Shown: positions 15,619 through 25,136 of the stretch, in pieces
How the letters are laid out: the number at the start of each line of letters is the position of its first letter
Position numbering within the stretch: the stretch's first letter is position 1
Source of the DNA: SZUA-584 sp041656035
Lineage (GTDB): Bacteria > Bacillota > Clostridia > Christensenellales > SZUA-584
Assembly: GCA_964586785.1 (NCBI GenBank)
Contig: CAZPHS010000012.1
Coordinates: forward strand, 1 to 48,641
Length of the DNA stretch: 48,641 bases
Direction: 5' to 3'
Notes under the pieces: model-generated
Seen by the model: only the letters and a program-made list of their open reading frames with translations
Database searches by the model: none
Told to the model about the DNA's origin: nothing
Program-made: the position numbers and the translations under genes

Positions 15619-17787
15619 ATGAAGCTGTCGGATAACGCGCGCGTCGTTCTTGAAAGGCGGTACCTGAAAAAAGACGAAAACGGCGTTTGCGAGCGCCCCG
15701 AGGATATGCTTATGCGCGTGGCGGAAACAATCGCGCGACAGGATATACGGTACGGGGAAGACGCCGAAAAAACAACGCGTGAATTTTTTGATATTATGGA
15801 TTCGTTAAAGTTTTTGCCCAACTCGCCTACGCTTATGAACGCGGGGCGGGAATTAGGTCAGCTTTCGGCTTGTTTCGTGCTGCCGGTGGAAGACAGCATG
15901 GAAGGCATTTTCGACAGCCTGAAAAACGCTGCTATAATTCACAAAAGCGGCGGAGGGACGGGCTTTTCTTTCTCGCGCGTTCGGCCGGCGGGTTCAAGCG
16001 TTAATTCCACGGGCGGCGTGGCAAGCGGTCCTATAAGCTTTATGAAGGTGTTTAACGCCGCGACGGAGGCTGTTAAACAAGGCGGTACGCGCCGCGGCGC
16101 GAATATGGGCATACTTCGGGTTGACCACCCGGATATAATGGATTTTATATCGTGCAAAAAAGATTTGACGCAGCTTACCAATTTTAATATAAGCGTGGGG
16201 CTTACCGAAAAGTTTATGCGGGCGGCGGCGGAGGATAAAAAATACGATTTGATTAACCCCGCCACTCAGAAAAAAACCGGCAGCCTTCGCGCGAAACAGG
16301 TGTACGATTTTATTATCGATACGGCGTGGAGAAGCGGAGAGCCGGGAATAGTATTCCTCGATAGAATAAACAGCCAAAACCCCGTTCCTTCCGCGGGAGA
16401 GATAGAAAGCACCAACCCGTGCGGCGAACAGCCTCTGCTGCCGTATGAAAGCTGCAATCTTGGCTCCGTCAATTTGAATTCTTTTGTGAATAACGGCAAA
16501 ACGGATTATGACGCGCTCGGCGAAACGGTTAAAACGGCGGTGCATTTCCTTGACAACGTAATTGACGCGAACCGGTATCCTTTGGAGATAATTGAAAAGA
16601 ATACAAAGAAAACGCGCAAGATAGGGCTTGGCGTTATGGGTTTCGCGGACATGCTGTATAAGCTCGGCATACCGTATAATACCGATGAAGCGGTAAAACT
16701 GGCGGGAGAGGTAATGGAGTTTGTGCAGAAAACCGCAAGGGAAGCGTCTCGGGTTTTGGGGGATAAGAGAGGCAGCTTCGGCTGTTTCGACGACAGCGTA
16801 TATAAAAGGCAAGGGTTTAGCGCGATGCGCAACGCCACGGTGACTACCATAGCGCCGACGGGCACCATTTCGATTATTGCGGGCACGTCAAGCGGCATAG
16901 AGCCGGTGTTCGCTATATCGTATATACGCAATGTTCTTGATAACGATAAGCTGCTTGAGGTTCATCCGTATTTTGAACAGACAGCCAAACAGCGCGGGTT
17001 TTACGGCAAAGAGCTTATGGAGAAAATAGCCAAAACCGGCACGCTGCGGGGAATAAAAGATATACCGGAGGACGCGCGGCGTATTTTTGTATGCGCGCAC
17101 GATATATCGCCGGAATATCATATAAGGATGCAAAGCGCTTTTCAGCGGTATACAGACAACGCGGTGTCAAAAACGGTCAACTTTCCGGCGGGCGCGGGGC
17201 GTGACGATGTTGCCGCCGTATACAATCTCGCGCACAGCCTTAACCTTAAGGGAGTTACCATTTATAGGGACGGCAGCCGCAAGGGACAGGTGCTGAGCAC
17301 AAGCAAAACCGGCGGAGGGGAATCAAAGCCCGCGTTAACGCCGCGCGAGCGTCCGGAAGTGACAAAAGGCATAACGCAGAAAATAAAAATAGGCTGCGGC
17401 AACCTGTACGTTACGGTAAATTACGATACGCGGGGTATCTGCGAGGTGTTTACAAACGTCGGGCGGGCGGGAGGCTGTCCGTCCCAGTCCGAGGCGACAA
17501 GCAGGCTTGTTTCGATGTCGCTGCGCGCGGGAGTAGACGAAAAAAGTATAATAGAGCAGCTTCGAGGCATAAGATGCCACTCCACTCTGCGCCAAAAAGA
17601 TTTAAAGGTTTTATCATGCCCCGACGCGATAGGACGCGTGCTTGAGCGCGCCGCGCAGATACGCAACGGTGCGGCAGATGAACAAGCCGGCAAAACGGCA
17701 AGCAAATGTCCGGAATGCGCGTCGCCCCTCGAGCACGAGGGCGGCTGCGTGGTATGCCGTTCATGCGGCTACTCAAAATGCGGCTGA
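15619..17787 (+). CDS. nrdJ: Ribonucleoside-diphosphate reductase, adenosylcobalamin-dependent (class II)
   Basis: Reduces ribonucleotides to deoxyribonucleotides using a B12-derived radical, so it works without oxygen. It has 722 residues and no N-terminal ATP-cone. The active-site region reads STNPCGEQPLLPYESCNLGS (about residues 263-282) and the first redox cysteine lies in LSACFVLP. The C-terminus has a Cys-rich tail (CPEC, then CRSCGYSKC) typical of clostridial NrdJ. A GGAGGG site precedes ATG 15619. No cobalamin riboswitch is visible; the upstream gap is only 69 bases. Confidence 0.93.
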   Translation: MKLSDNARVVLERRYLKKDENGVCERPEDMLMRVAETIARQDIRYGEDAEKTTREFFDIMDSLKFLPNSPTLMNAGRELGQLSACFVLPVEDSMEGIFDSLKNAAIIHKSGGGTGFSFSRVRPAGSSVNSTGGVASGPISFMKVFNAATEAVKQGGTRRGANMGILRVDHPDIMDFISCKKDLTQLTNFNISVGLTEKFMRAAAEDKKYDLINPATQKKTGSLRAKQVYDFIIDTAWRSGEPGIVFLDRINSQNPVPSAGEIESTNPCGEQPLLPYESCNLGSVNLNSFVNNGKTDYDALGETVKTAVHFLDNVIDANRYPLEIIEKNTKKTRKIGLGVMGFADMLYKLGIPYNTDEAVKLAGEVMEFVQKTAREASRVLGDKRGSFGCFDDSVYKRQGFSAMRNATVTTIAPTGTISIIAGTSSGIEPVFAISYIRNVLDNDKLLEVHPYFEQTAKQRGFYGKELMEKIAKTGTLRGIKDIPEDARRIFVCAHDISPEYHIRMQSAFQRYTDNAVSKTVNFPAGAGRDDVAAVYNLAHSLNLKGVTIYRDGSRKGQVLSTSKTGGGESKPALTPRERPEVTKGITQKIKIGCGNLYVTVNYDTRGICEVFTNVGRAGGCPSQSEATSRLVSMSLRAGVDEKSIIEQLRGIRCHSTLRQKDLKVLSCPDAIGRVLERAAQIRNGAADEQAGKTASKCPECASPLEHEGGCVVCRSCGYSKCG

Positions 17788-17820
17788 CACGCTTTAGTTT
17801 AAAACTTTAGAGGCGCGGGC

Positions 17821-17839
17821 GTTAATATTGCGTATTAAC
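17821..17839 (+). promoter_or_regulatory. Inverted repeat upstream of the anti-sigma-like gene
   Basis: GTTAATA (17821-17827), 5-base spacer, TATTAAC (17833-17839), perfect arms. It is placed like an operator, or could be a weak transcript end for nrdJ. No T-run follows. Confidence 0.4.
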
Positions 17840-17899
17840 GGAACAAAAAAATTAGTTTGTACGTCTTAATAATAAATAAACTAAAAGGCGGCGTACTTT

Positions 17900-18694
17900 A
17901 TGGATTGCCGTAAAGCACAACAGAATATAGATTTGTACATTGACGGCATGATTGAAAGCGTCTCGGCAGGGCAGCTTGAACGCCATATAGCTTCGTGTAC
18001 GCGTTGTCAAAAAACGCTGGACGCGGCGCTGAGTTTAAAGCGCGCGCTCGGTGAGTTAAGCGATTTGGAGCCGCCCGCCAATCTTACGCAATCGGCAATA
18101 AAAAAAGCTAAGCGGCGGCCATTGTACGCCTGTTTGACCGCGGTTTTTGGGCTTGCGGCGGCGGCTGTGGTTATCGCCGCGGCGCTTTTACCCGAAAGCC
18201 TGGACGCGAAAATATCGCCGGAGATGGATTTGGCGATGCTCGCTACCGGTTCTTCGCAAGAGTGCGCCGCCTGCGCCCCTATGGTAGAGGGCGCGCGGCA
18301 GGACGACGGCTTTGAGGAGCCGCTGTTTATGCCCTCTCCGGACAAATGCGTTGGCTTGCGTACATTTGCGACCGAGGAGGAATTTGCCGCTGAATTTGGC
18401 AGGGGTTACTACAAACCGGCGGTGTTGCCCGAAGGCTCGGCGTTGGAAAACATAACTGAAGACGGTTGCGCGGTGGTGTTTAACTTCCGTCTTGAGTCGG
18501 GCGGAAACTTTGAGTTCGGATGGATAATAGCGTCCGGCGGGCGGGAGCAGTCCGAAGAATGCGGCGGTATATTAACCGGTAAGCTGCTTTTAAACCACAT
18601 AAAATATGAACAGTACGGTCAGCGTTTTTGGATTAGCGCAACGGACGATATGCAAGATATAAACGCGTACCGGGAAGCGAAATGGCGTCCTTAA
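17900..18694 (+). CDS. Putative zinc-finger anti-sigma factor-like membrane protein
   Basis: 264 residues. The N-terminus has the zf-HC2 pattern of anti-sigma factors: Cys3, then His29-x3-Cys33-x2-Cys36. A single membrane segment follows at about residues 75-97 and an extracytoplasmic C-terminal domain of about 150 residues, whose FATEEEFAAEF...LPEGSALENI layout resembles DUF4367-type sensor domains. Such proteins normally hold an ECF sigma factor at the membrane, but no sigma factor gene lies on either side, so the partner must be elsewhere. Family assignment is by motif only. Confidence 0.7.
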   Translation: MDCRKAQQNIDLYIDGMIESVSAGQLERHIASCTRCQKTLDAALSLKRALGELSDLEPPANLTQSAIKKAKRRPLYACLTAVFGLAAAAVVIAAALLPESLDAKISPEMDLAMLATGSSQECAACAPMVEGARQDDGFEEPLFMPSPDKCVGLRTFATEEEFAAEFGRGYYKPAVLPEGSALENITEDGCAVVFNFRLESGGNFEFGWIIASGGREQSEECGGILTGKLLLNHIKYEQYGQRFWISATDDMQDINAYREAKWRP

Positions 18695-18713
18695 TATAAT
18701 TATGACGCAACAT

Positions 18714-18780
18714 AAAAAAGCCCGCTTAGCGTAATACCGCGGAATATGGAATATTCGCTCGGGCATGGCAGGCCTTTTTT
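18714..18780. terminator. Bidirectional terminator between convergent genes
   Basis: Nested stems GCCCG (18720-18724) with CGGGC (18760-18764), AGCG (18728-18731) with CGCT (18756-18759), and GAATAT/ATATTC inside. Six A precede the stem (18714-18719) and a T-run follows GGCC (18775-18780), so it can serve the plus-strand anti-sigma-like gene and the minus-strand gene at 18792. Confidence 0.75.
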
Positions 18781-18791
18781 ATTTGTTTAAT

Positions 18792-19373
18792 CTAGTTACG
18801 CTGATTATTCTCATCGTTATTTTTATTCTCAAGCTCACGTTCCATAGCGGCGATTTTCTGCTCGAGGCTTAAAGGACCATCGCTTACGTCTTCACGAGCA
18901 AGTTCCTTTTTCTCGTCTTCTTCGGGCAAAGGCAATCTTATCGGCAAAAGAGTTCCTTTTTCTTTACGTTTAAAGTACCGGACGGCGGGTATTACTATTC
19001 CGGCAAGCAACGCAAGAATCATTGCCGCCGTTATAAGTATTTTAACGGGCTCGTCCAGTTTAACCGATTCATCGGTTTGAAACATATTTATAACGAAAAT
19101 AATAATTCCCGCGAGAACGCCGAGCATTAAAGAAAGCGAGAAAAGCGACAGCCGCAGCCTGTATTTATTTTCGACCGCTCTGCGCCCAAGCATAATGGCG
19201 AGGAATATTACCACGAAACCATAATTAAGAAGGTTATCCTGCTCTAGCTTAAGCAACTGCGGCAAGAAAAGCGATATAATAAGCGCCGCCGCTGCGAAAA
19301 CGCCCGCCGCTATTTGTAAAACGCGAAGCTGATAATCCGTCAGCGTGCGTTTTTCTTTCTGTGAAGTATTCAT
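18792..19373 (-). CDS. Hypothetical four-helix membrane protein
   Basis: 193 residues; no family recognised. Four hydrophobic segments are visible at about residues 19-40, 48-64, 75-97 and 112-130, then a charged cytoplasmic tail of about 60 residues with a possible coiled coil (SLEQKIAAMERELENKN) at the end. It stands alone on the minus strand between two plus-strand units and has its own terminator. ATG 19373 is the only sensible start; I see no strong ribosome site. Confidence 0.65.
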   Translation of the reverse strand: MNTSQKEKRTLTDYQLRVLQIAAGVFAAAALIISLFLPQLLKLEQDNLLNYGFVVIFLAIMLGRRAVENKYRLRLSLFSLSLMLGVLAGIIIFVINMFQTDESVKLDEPVKILITAAMILALLAGIVIPAVRYFKRKEKGTLLPIRLPLPEEDEKKELAREDVSDGPLSLEQKIAAMERELENKNNDENNQRN

Positions 19374-19538
19374 TTACACACCCCTTAATCTGTTTATGGT
19401 GATATTATTGCATAGTCCCGGGAGAATTTCCATACCGCGTAATAAAAAACTTATTTATTTTTCCATGCCTATCTGTTAGAATAAACAGGTGTGCTATATG
19501 GATACAAAAATATTGGTTGCGGAATGTTGGAGGAAAAG

Positions 19539-21617
19539 ATGAAGTATTACGGTACAGGAGACATAAGAAACATTACTCTCGTGGGTCACGGCGGCGAAGG
19601 AAAGACGACTCTTGCGGAAGCAATGCTTTTTTGCAGCGGCGCAATAGACAGGCAGGGCAGGACTGACGATGGGAACACTGTTATGGATTTTGACCCGGAG
19701 GAAACCAAACGGCATATTTCGCTTAGCTCTGCGGTGGCGCCCGTCGAATGGAACGGTACAAAAATAAATATTATCGACACTCCCGGATATTTTGATTTTA
19801 TAGGCGACGCAACTTCGGGGTATCATCTTGGCGACAGCGCGGTTATTGTTATCGGCGGCTTGTCGGGTATCACCGTAGGCGCGGAAAAAGCATGGGATTC
19901 CTGCGCCGAGTCCAAAACCGCCAAGGCTTTTTTTATAAACCAAATGGACAAAGAGCATGTTGACTTCGATAAGGTAGCGGACGCTTTGCGCGAAAAATAC
20001 GGAACCCGCATCACCGTTATGCAGCTGCCCGTGGGGCAGGGGCTTTCGTTTAAAGGAATACTGGACGTTATAGAAATGAAGGCGTACGCTTTCGACGGCA
20101 AAAAGCATAAGCCGATGGAAGTTCCGGCGGATTTAGCCGCTAAAGCCGAAAAGATACGCGAGGCAATTATAGAAAACGCGGCCGAAAACGACGAAGAGCT
20201 TATGGAAAAGTACTTTGAAGGGAAGGAATTGACAAAGGAGGATATTATAAAGGGTTTAAAGGCGGGTATAGCCGCGGGAGACGCGGTGCCGGTTTTTATA
20301 GGAGCGGCGGCGCCCAACCTTGGAATATCATTGCTTCTTGACAATTTAAGCGCGTTTATGCCCTCTCCCGACAGCGAAATCAGCATAAAGGGAAAAACGC
20401 AAAAGGGCGAGGAAGTCACATTTACGGCGGATGTAAAACAGCCGTTCGCGGCGCAGGTTTATAAGACGGTGGCAGACCCCTTTGTCGGCAAACTTTCGGT
20501 ATTTAAGATTCTCGGAGGCGAGCTTGCCGCCGGAAAGCCTATAAGGAACGGCAATACGGGCAAGTCCGAAAAATTCGGCCAGATTTATATAATGAGCGGC
20601 AAAAAGCAGATAAGCGTTGAAAGGCTTGCCGCGGGGGATATAGGCGCGCTCGCCAAGCTGCAGTATACGGAGACCGGCAGCACCCTTTGTGACGAACAGA
20701 ATATTGTTGTTTTCCCCGATATAGTTTTTCCGGAGCCGTGCATTTCTCTCGCGGTTACGGCGAAAAAGCAGGGAGAGGAAGAAAAAGTGTTTGCCGGACT
20801 TCACAGGCTGGAAGAGGAAGACCGCTCTTTTAAGGTAATAAAACAGACGGAAACGCCCGACACGCTTGTAAGCGGCCTCGGAGAGCTTCATTTAGAGGTA
20901 ATATGCAAAAAGCTGCATAATAAATTCGGCGTGGAAGCGCAGCTTTCCGACCCGCAGATACCGTACCGCGAAACAATAAAGAAAAAAGTAAAAGCGCAGG
21001 GACGTCATAAAAAGCAATCCGGCGGTCACGGCCAGTTCGGCGATGTATGGATAGAGTTCGAGCCCCTTTTTGATTCGGAGGAGACGTTTGAATTTGTAGA
21101 TAAAATTGTGGGCGGCGTCGTGCCGCGCCAATACATACCCGCCGTCGAGAAAGGGCTGCGCGAAAGCCTTGTGCGCGGAGTGCTTGCGGGCTATCCTATG
21201 GTGAACTTACGCGCCACTTTGATGGACGGTTCATATCACCCCGTCGATTCATCCGAGCTTGCGTTTAAGGTTGCCGCCAGCCTGGCTTATAAAAAAGGCT
21301 GCGCGGAGGCTAATCCCGCGCTTTTAGAGCCTATTTATAAGCTTGTGGTCACTATTCCCGAGGAATACATGGGCGATGTTATAGGCGACATTAACCGCAG
21401 GCGCGGGCGCATACTTGGCATGAATCCCGTTTTGGGCAATCAGGAGGTTTCCGCCGAGGTTCCTTTGGCCGAGGTTTTTAAATACGCGACCGATTTGCGC
21501 TCCATGACGCAGGCGAGAGGTTCGTTCAAAATGACATTCGAGCGTTATGAAGAGCTTCCGGGCAATCTTGCCGAGAAGGTTATTGCGCAGGCTAAGAAGG
21601 AAGCGGAAGGGGAATAG
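19539..21617 (+). CDS. EF-G-like translation-factor GTPase (FusA2 type)
   Basis: 692 residues from ATG 19539, preceded by GGAGG at 19529-19533; an earlier in-frame ATG (19491) lacks such a site. Domain order follows EF-G: G domain with P-loop GHGGEGKTT (residues 16-24), DTPGYFDF (80-87) and NQMD (134-137), then domains II-V including a GQFGDVWIEFEP segment. In elongation factor G the switch II motif is DTPGH, with a catalytic His; here it is Tyr84, as in the FusA2-like paralogues, so this is probably not the main elongation factor. Role unknown. The gene stands alone, without ribosomal-protein neighbours. Confidence 0.85.
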   Translation: MKYYGTGDIRNITLVGHGGEGKTTLAEAMLFCSGAIDRQGRTDDGNTVMDFDPEETKRHISLSSAVAPVEWNGTKINIIDTPGYFDFIGDATSGYHLGDSAVIVIGGLSGITVGAEKAWDSCAESKTAKAFFINQMDKEHVDFDKVADALREKYGTRITVMQLPVGQGLSFKGILDVIEMKAYAFDGKKHKPMEVPADLAAKAEKIREAIIENAAENDEELMEKYFEGKELTKEDIIKGLKAGIAAGDAVPVFIGAAAPNLGISLLLDNLSAFMPSPDSEISIKGKTQKGEEVTFTADVKQPFAAQVYKTVADPFVGKLSVFKILGGELAAGKPIRNGNTGKSEKFGQIYIMSGKKQISVERLAAGDIGALAKLQYTETGSTLCDEQNIVVFPDIVFPEPCISLAVTAKKQGEEEKVFAGLHRLEEEDRSFKVIKQTETPDTLVSGLGELHLEVICKKLHNKFGVEAQLSDPQIPYRETIKKKVKAQGRHKKQSGGHGQFGDVWIEFEPLFDSEETFEFVDKIVGGVVPRQYIPAVEKGLRESLVRGVLAGYPMVNLRATLMDGSYHPVDSSELAFKVAASLAYKKGCAEANPALLEPIYKLVVTIPEEYMGDVIGDINRRRGRILGMNPVLGNQEVSAEVPLAEVFKYATDLRSMTQARGSFKMTFERYEELPGNLAEKVIAQAKKEAEGE

Positions 21618-21630
21618 CGTTAAGCAAAAG

Positions 21631-21655
21631 AGCCGGCATATAGTCGGCTTTTTTT
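21631..21655 (+). terminator. Terminator of the EF-G-like gene
   Basis: AGCCG (21631-21635), 9-base loop, CGGCT (21645-21649), seven T including the last stem base. Confidence 0.8.
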
Positions 21656-21737
21656 AGTGCGGGGCTTGAGCGGCAAAGCCGTTATGAACAAACGGAAAAT
21701 AATGCATTTGAGTGTGGATTATTCTTATTAGGCATTG

Positions 21738-21743
21738 TATAAT
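21738..21743 (+). promoter_or_regulatory. -10 box upstream of the small P-loop gene
   Basis: Perfect TATAAT. No good -35 at standard spacing (GTGGAT at 21714-21719 is the nearest), so it may depend on an activator or be chance. Confidence 0.4.
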
Positions 21744-21824
21744 GAAATTGCCATTTATATTTGCTCGGATAGGCAAATGCGCGTATCCGTAAAATGGCTA
21801 AAAAACCAAAGGAGTGATGCCAGT

Positions 21825-22226
21825 ATGATACATTTGATCTACGGTAAAAAGGGTACGGGAAAATCTAAGATTCTTCTTGATATGGCAAACGCCGAGGTCG
21901 AAAAAGCGCACGGGAACATAGTCTATATTGACGATAACAAGCGTTGCATGTACGATTTAAAGCGTCAGATCCGATTTACCAATATGAATGATTACCACAT
22001 TGACACGCCCGACACCCTCTACGGTTTTATATGCGGCATACTGTCGCGGGATTTTGACATTTCTGCTGTCTACATTGACGGTTTAAAGAAAATGGTAAAT
22101 TACAAAAGCGAGGAACTCAAAACGCTGCTTACACGTTTGGATAAAGTTTTTGATGATATAAATGCGTATATTGTGGTCAGCGGTGACGACGATATGCCGC
22201 AATACCTGGCCGATTATATTAAATAA
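21825..22226 (+). CDS. Small P-loop NTPase-like protein
   Basis: 133 residues from ATG 21825, with AAAGGAG at 21808-21814; an earlier in-frame start at 21735 would overlap the TATAAT box and is unlikely. Walker A GKKGTGKS lies at residues 7-14 and a Walker B-like hydrophobic strand ending in Asp (ISAVYIDG) in the second half. Similar short ATP-binding proteins are common in Clostridia and sometimes mislabelled as PilT; no pilus genes are nearby. Function unknown. Confidence 0.75.
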   Translation: MIHLIYGKKGTGKSKILLDMANAEVEKAHGNIVYIDDNKRCMYDLKRQIRFTNMNDYHIDTPDTLYGFICGILSRDFDISAVYIDGLKKMVNYKSEELKTLLTRLDKVFDDINAYIVVSGDDDMPQYLADYIK

Positions 22227-22270
22227 GGGTTAACAAATCAAAACAACCTGCGCAAAACGGCAAGCTTTGT

Positions 22271-22300
22271 TTAGCGTGGGTTTGTGATTTAAATTATAAT
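22271..22300 (+). promoter_or_regulatory. Possible promoter of thrC
   Basis: Perfect TATAAT at 22295-22300 with a poor -35 (TTAGCG, 22271-22276) at 18-base spacing, 28 bases before the thrC start. Confidence 0.45.
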
Positions 22301-22327
22301 TTTTGTATTTTAATTGGAGGCCGTTAA

Positions 22328-23785
22328 ATGCAGCTTATAAGTACCAGAACCGATTGCGCCGGAATAAGCGCCAGCGCCGCTACGCTTTCCGGCATCGCGC
22401 CGGACGGGGGACTTTATGTTCCAAAGATGTTTCCCGACTTGGGGGCGCTTGATAAAATTGCCGAATTTTCTTATTCAAAGCTTTGCGCTCACGTGCTGGG
22501 GCTGTTTTATGACGATATAAGCGGGCTTGAGAAAATAACAAAGGAAGCCTACGCCGGATTCGGCGACGTCAAAACGGCGCCGGTTGTAAAAACCGCGCCG
22601 GGCGAATACATGCTGGAGCTGTGGCACGGGCCTACGCTCGCTTTTAAGGATATGGCATTAAGCGTGCTTCCAAGGCTTATGACCGCCGCCAAAAAAGACG
22701 AAGGCACAATACTGATTCTTGTTGCCACATCGGGCGACACGGGCAAAGCGGCGCTCGAGGGGTTTCGCGACGTGCCGGGAACGCGTATAGCGGTGTTTTA
22801 CCCTGATGGCGGAGTGTCTTATATGCAGCGTCTCCAGATGGTTACGCAGGAGGGGAACAACACGCACGTTATGGCTGTAAACGGCAACTTTGACGATACG
22901 CAAAACACCGTAAAAGATATTTTTACCGACAAAGATTTTGCCGCTTTGGCGTCGGCGAAGGGATACAGCCTCTCTTCGGCTAATTCAATAAATTTCGGCC
23001 GTTTAGCCCCGCAGATAGCTTATTACGCGGGCGCGTACGCACAGCTGCTTTCAATGAAAGAGATAACATTGGGCGAGAAAATAAATTTTGTCGTGCCGAC
23101 GGGCAACTTCGGAAATATACTCGCCGCTTATTACGCGAAAAGAATGGGACTGCCTATAGCGCGGCTTATATGCGCATCCAACAAAAACAATATACTTACC
23201 GGCTTTTTCAACAACGGAACCTACAGTCTAAACAGACCGTTTTACAAGACTATGTCGCCTTCCATGGATATTTTGATATCGAGCAACCTTGAACGGCTGC
23301 TGTTCGAGCTTACGGGGCGCGGCTTTCAGGCTGTCGGCAAAATGATGAAAAAGCTTAAAGATATGGGAGAATACGATATAGCGCCGGAAGCAAAGAAGGC
23401 TCTGAAAGACGATTTTTTCGCGGATTGGTGCGGCGAGGACGAAACGGCCGCAAGCATACGCAAAACATTCAACGAGAAAAACTATCTTTTAGATACGCAT
23501 ACTGCCGTCGCCATGGGAGTGTATGAAAAATACAAGGCCGGTGGAGACGGCACAAAGACGGTAATCGTATCAACGGCGTCGCCGTATAAGTTCCCGCGTG
23601 ACGTTCTTGCGTCTCTCGGGGAAGACGCGCGGGGAATTTCGGACTTTGACGCCGCGAGAAGATTAAGCGGTATAACCAAAACAGCTTTGCCGAAGCAGAT
23701 TTTAGAGCTTGAAGGCAAGCCGGTTCGCCATACGGGAATATACGGCAAAGACGAGCTGAAACAAGCCGTGCTTTCCGTATTATAG
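22328..23785 (+). CDS. thrC: Threonine synthase
   Basis: PLP enzyme that converts O-phosphohomoserine to threonine. It has 485 residues, the size of the longer E. coli/yeast-type threonine synthases. The PLP-binding lysine is Lys107 in HGPTLAFKDMA and the phosphate loop is VATSGDTGKAA near residues 137-147. A GGAGG site (22317-22321) precedes ATG 22328. No thrA or thrB is in the window. It is followed after 2 bases by the DUF503 gene and then trpS, which suggests one transcript. Confidence 0.94.
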   Translation: MQLISTRTDCAGISASAATLSGIAPDGGLYVPKMFPDLGALDKIAEFSYSKLCAHVLGLFYDDISGLEKITKEAYAGFGDVKTAPVVKTAPGEYMLELWHGPTLAFKDMALSVLPRLMTAAKKDEGTILILVATSGDTGKAALEGFRDVPGTRIAVFYPDGGVSYMQRLQMVTQEGNNTHVMAVNGNFDDTQNTVKDIFTDKDFAALASAKGYSLSSANSINFGRLAPQIAYYAGAYAQLLSMKEITLGEKINFVVPTGNFGNILAAYYAKRMGLPIARLICASNKNNILTGFFNNGTYSLNRPFYKTMSPSMDILISSNLERLLFELTGRGFQAVGKMMKKLKDMGEYDIAPEAKKALKDDFFADWCGEDETAASIRKTFNEKNYLLDTHTAVAMGVYEKYKAGGDGTKTVIVSTASPYKFPRDVLASLGEDARGISDFDAARRLSGITKTALPKQILELEGKPVRHTGIYGKDELKQAVLSVL

Positions 23786-23787
23786 AT

Positions 23788-24063
23788 ATGTACACCGCGT
23801 GTTTTGAAGTTTCGCTGAAAATTCCTGGCGCTTTTTGCTTAAAAGATAAAAGGCGCGTGGTAAGCAGCTTAAAGCAAAGATGCAAAAGCCGGTTTAACGC
23901 TTCCGTCGTCGAATGCGGAGAAGACGGAAAATGGCAGTCGGCGCGGCTTGGGTTCGCGGTTGCCGCGGTAAGCGCTTCCGCCGCGCGGCACGCGCAAAAT
24001 TCAATCATTGATTTTATAATAAACGACGGAAGAGCGGACATTATCGGCATAACGGCACACTAG
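23788..24063 (+). CDS. DUF503 family protein (YlxP-like)
   Basis: 91 residues with the DUF503 signature: an N-terminal strand, IPGAFCLKDKRRVVSSLK at residues 12-29, then SRFNASVVE. Members are small and of uncertain function; ylxP is often found near infB/rbfA, but not here. Start ATG lies 2 bases after thrC with no clear ribosome site of its own, so it is probably coupled to thrC translation. Confidence 0.85.
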   Translation: MYTACFEVSLKIPGAFCLKDKRRVVSSLKQRCKSRFNASVVECGEDGKWQSARLGFAVAAVSASAARHAQNSIIDFIINDGRADIIGITAH

Positions 24064-24071
24064 GAGGATAA

Positions 24072-25067
24072 ATGGAAAAAACAATATTTTCAGGAGTACA
24101 GCCTTCGGGGGTTTTAACAATTGGCAACTATCTGGGCGCAATAAAAAATTGGGTTAAGCTTCAGGACGAATATAACTGCTATTACTGCGTTGTCGATATG
24201 CACGCTTTAACGGTGCGGCAGGACGCCGCCAACCTTAGGAAACGATGTCTTGATACCATATCTATGCTGCTTGCCTCGGGGCTTGACCCCGAAAAAAACA
24301 CGATATATTTCCAGTCGCATGTTCCTTGCCATACCGAGCTTATGTGGGTGTTGTCGTGTTACACATATATGGGCGAGCTTTCGCGTATGACACAGTTTAA
24401 GGAAAAAAGCGATAAGCACTCGGACAACATAAACGCGGGATTGTATACGTATCCCGTGCTTATGGCGGCGGACATACTGCTTTTTGGCAGCCATCTCGTG
24501 CCGGTCGGCGCCGACCAGAAACAGCATCTTGAAATAACGCGCGATATAGCGCAGCGGTTTAATAACATATACGGGGAAGTTTTTATAGTGCCGGAGCCTT
24601 ATATACCAAAGGCCGGAGCGCGAATAATGAGTTTATCGGAGCCAACCTTAAAGATGAGCAAATCCGACGATAACGAAAACGCGTACATATCGCTGTTGGA
24701 TACGCCTGAGGCGATAATGCGCAAGTTCAAACGCGCCGTTACCGATTCGGACGGAGAAATTCGTTTCGCCGAAGAAAAACCGGGAGTTTCGAACCTTATA
24801 AGCATTTACAGCGCGGTTACGGGCAGCGGCATAAGCCAAATCGAGTCGGAGTTCTCGGGGCGGGGCTACGGCGCGTTAAAAGAGCGCGCGGCCGAGGCCG
24901 TTATAGAGGATATCGCGCCTTTGCAGAGGCGTTTTGCGCAAATACGTTCCGACAAAGACTATCTTAACGGCGTTATAAAAAACAGCGCGCAGCGCGCGTT
25001 CGGCGCGGCAGCGAAAATGATGCGCAAAGTATATAAAAAAATAGGCGCCGCCCCTAAAGAAATATGA
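24072..25067 (+). CDS. trpS: Tryptophanyl-tRNA synthetase
   Basis: Class I synthetase charging tRNA-Trp. It has 331 residues, the usual size. The HIGH-type motif is PSGVLTIGNYLG (residues 11-22) and KMSKS is at 194-198. An AGGAGG site lies before ATG 24072. No T-box leader is present; it appears to be read from the thrC transcript. Confidence 0.96.
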   Translation: MEKTIFSGVQPSGVLTIGNYLGAIKNWVKLQDEYNCYYCVVDMHALTVRQDAANLRKRCLDTISMLLASGLDPEKNTIYFQSHVPCHTELMWVLSCYTYMGELSRMTQFKEKSDKHSDNINAGLYTYPVLMAADILLFGSHLVPVGADQKQHLEITRDIAQRFNNIYGEVFIVPEPYIPKAGARIMSLSEPTLKMSKSDDNENAYISLLDTPEAIMRKFKRAVTDSDGEIRFAEEKPGVSNLISIYSAVTGSGISQIESEFSGRGYGALKERAAEAVIEDIAPLQRRFAQIRSDKDYLNGVIKNSAQRAFGAAAKMMRKVYKKIGAAPKEI

Positions 25068-25090
25068 GCTTTTATACCGCTGTCAGGTAA

Positions 25091-25136
25091 AAAGGCGTTA
25101 TTTTTTAAAAGAAAAGAGGGCTTGTGCGGTAAGCCC
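25091..25136 (-). terminator. Terminator of the Gly/Cys-rich peptide gene
   Basis: On the minus strand GGGCTT (25131-25136), 7-base loop, AAGCCC (25118-25123), followed by a T-rich stretch (about 25091-25117 read in reverse). trpS converges on it from the other side. Confidence 0.65.
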
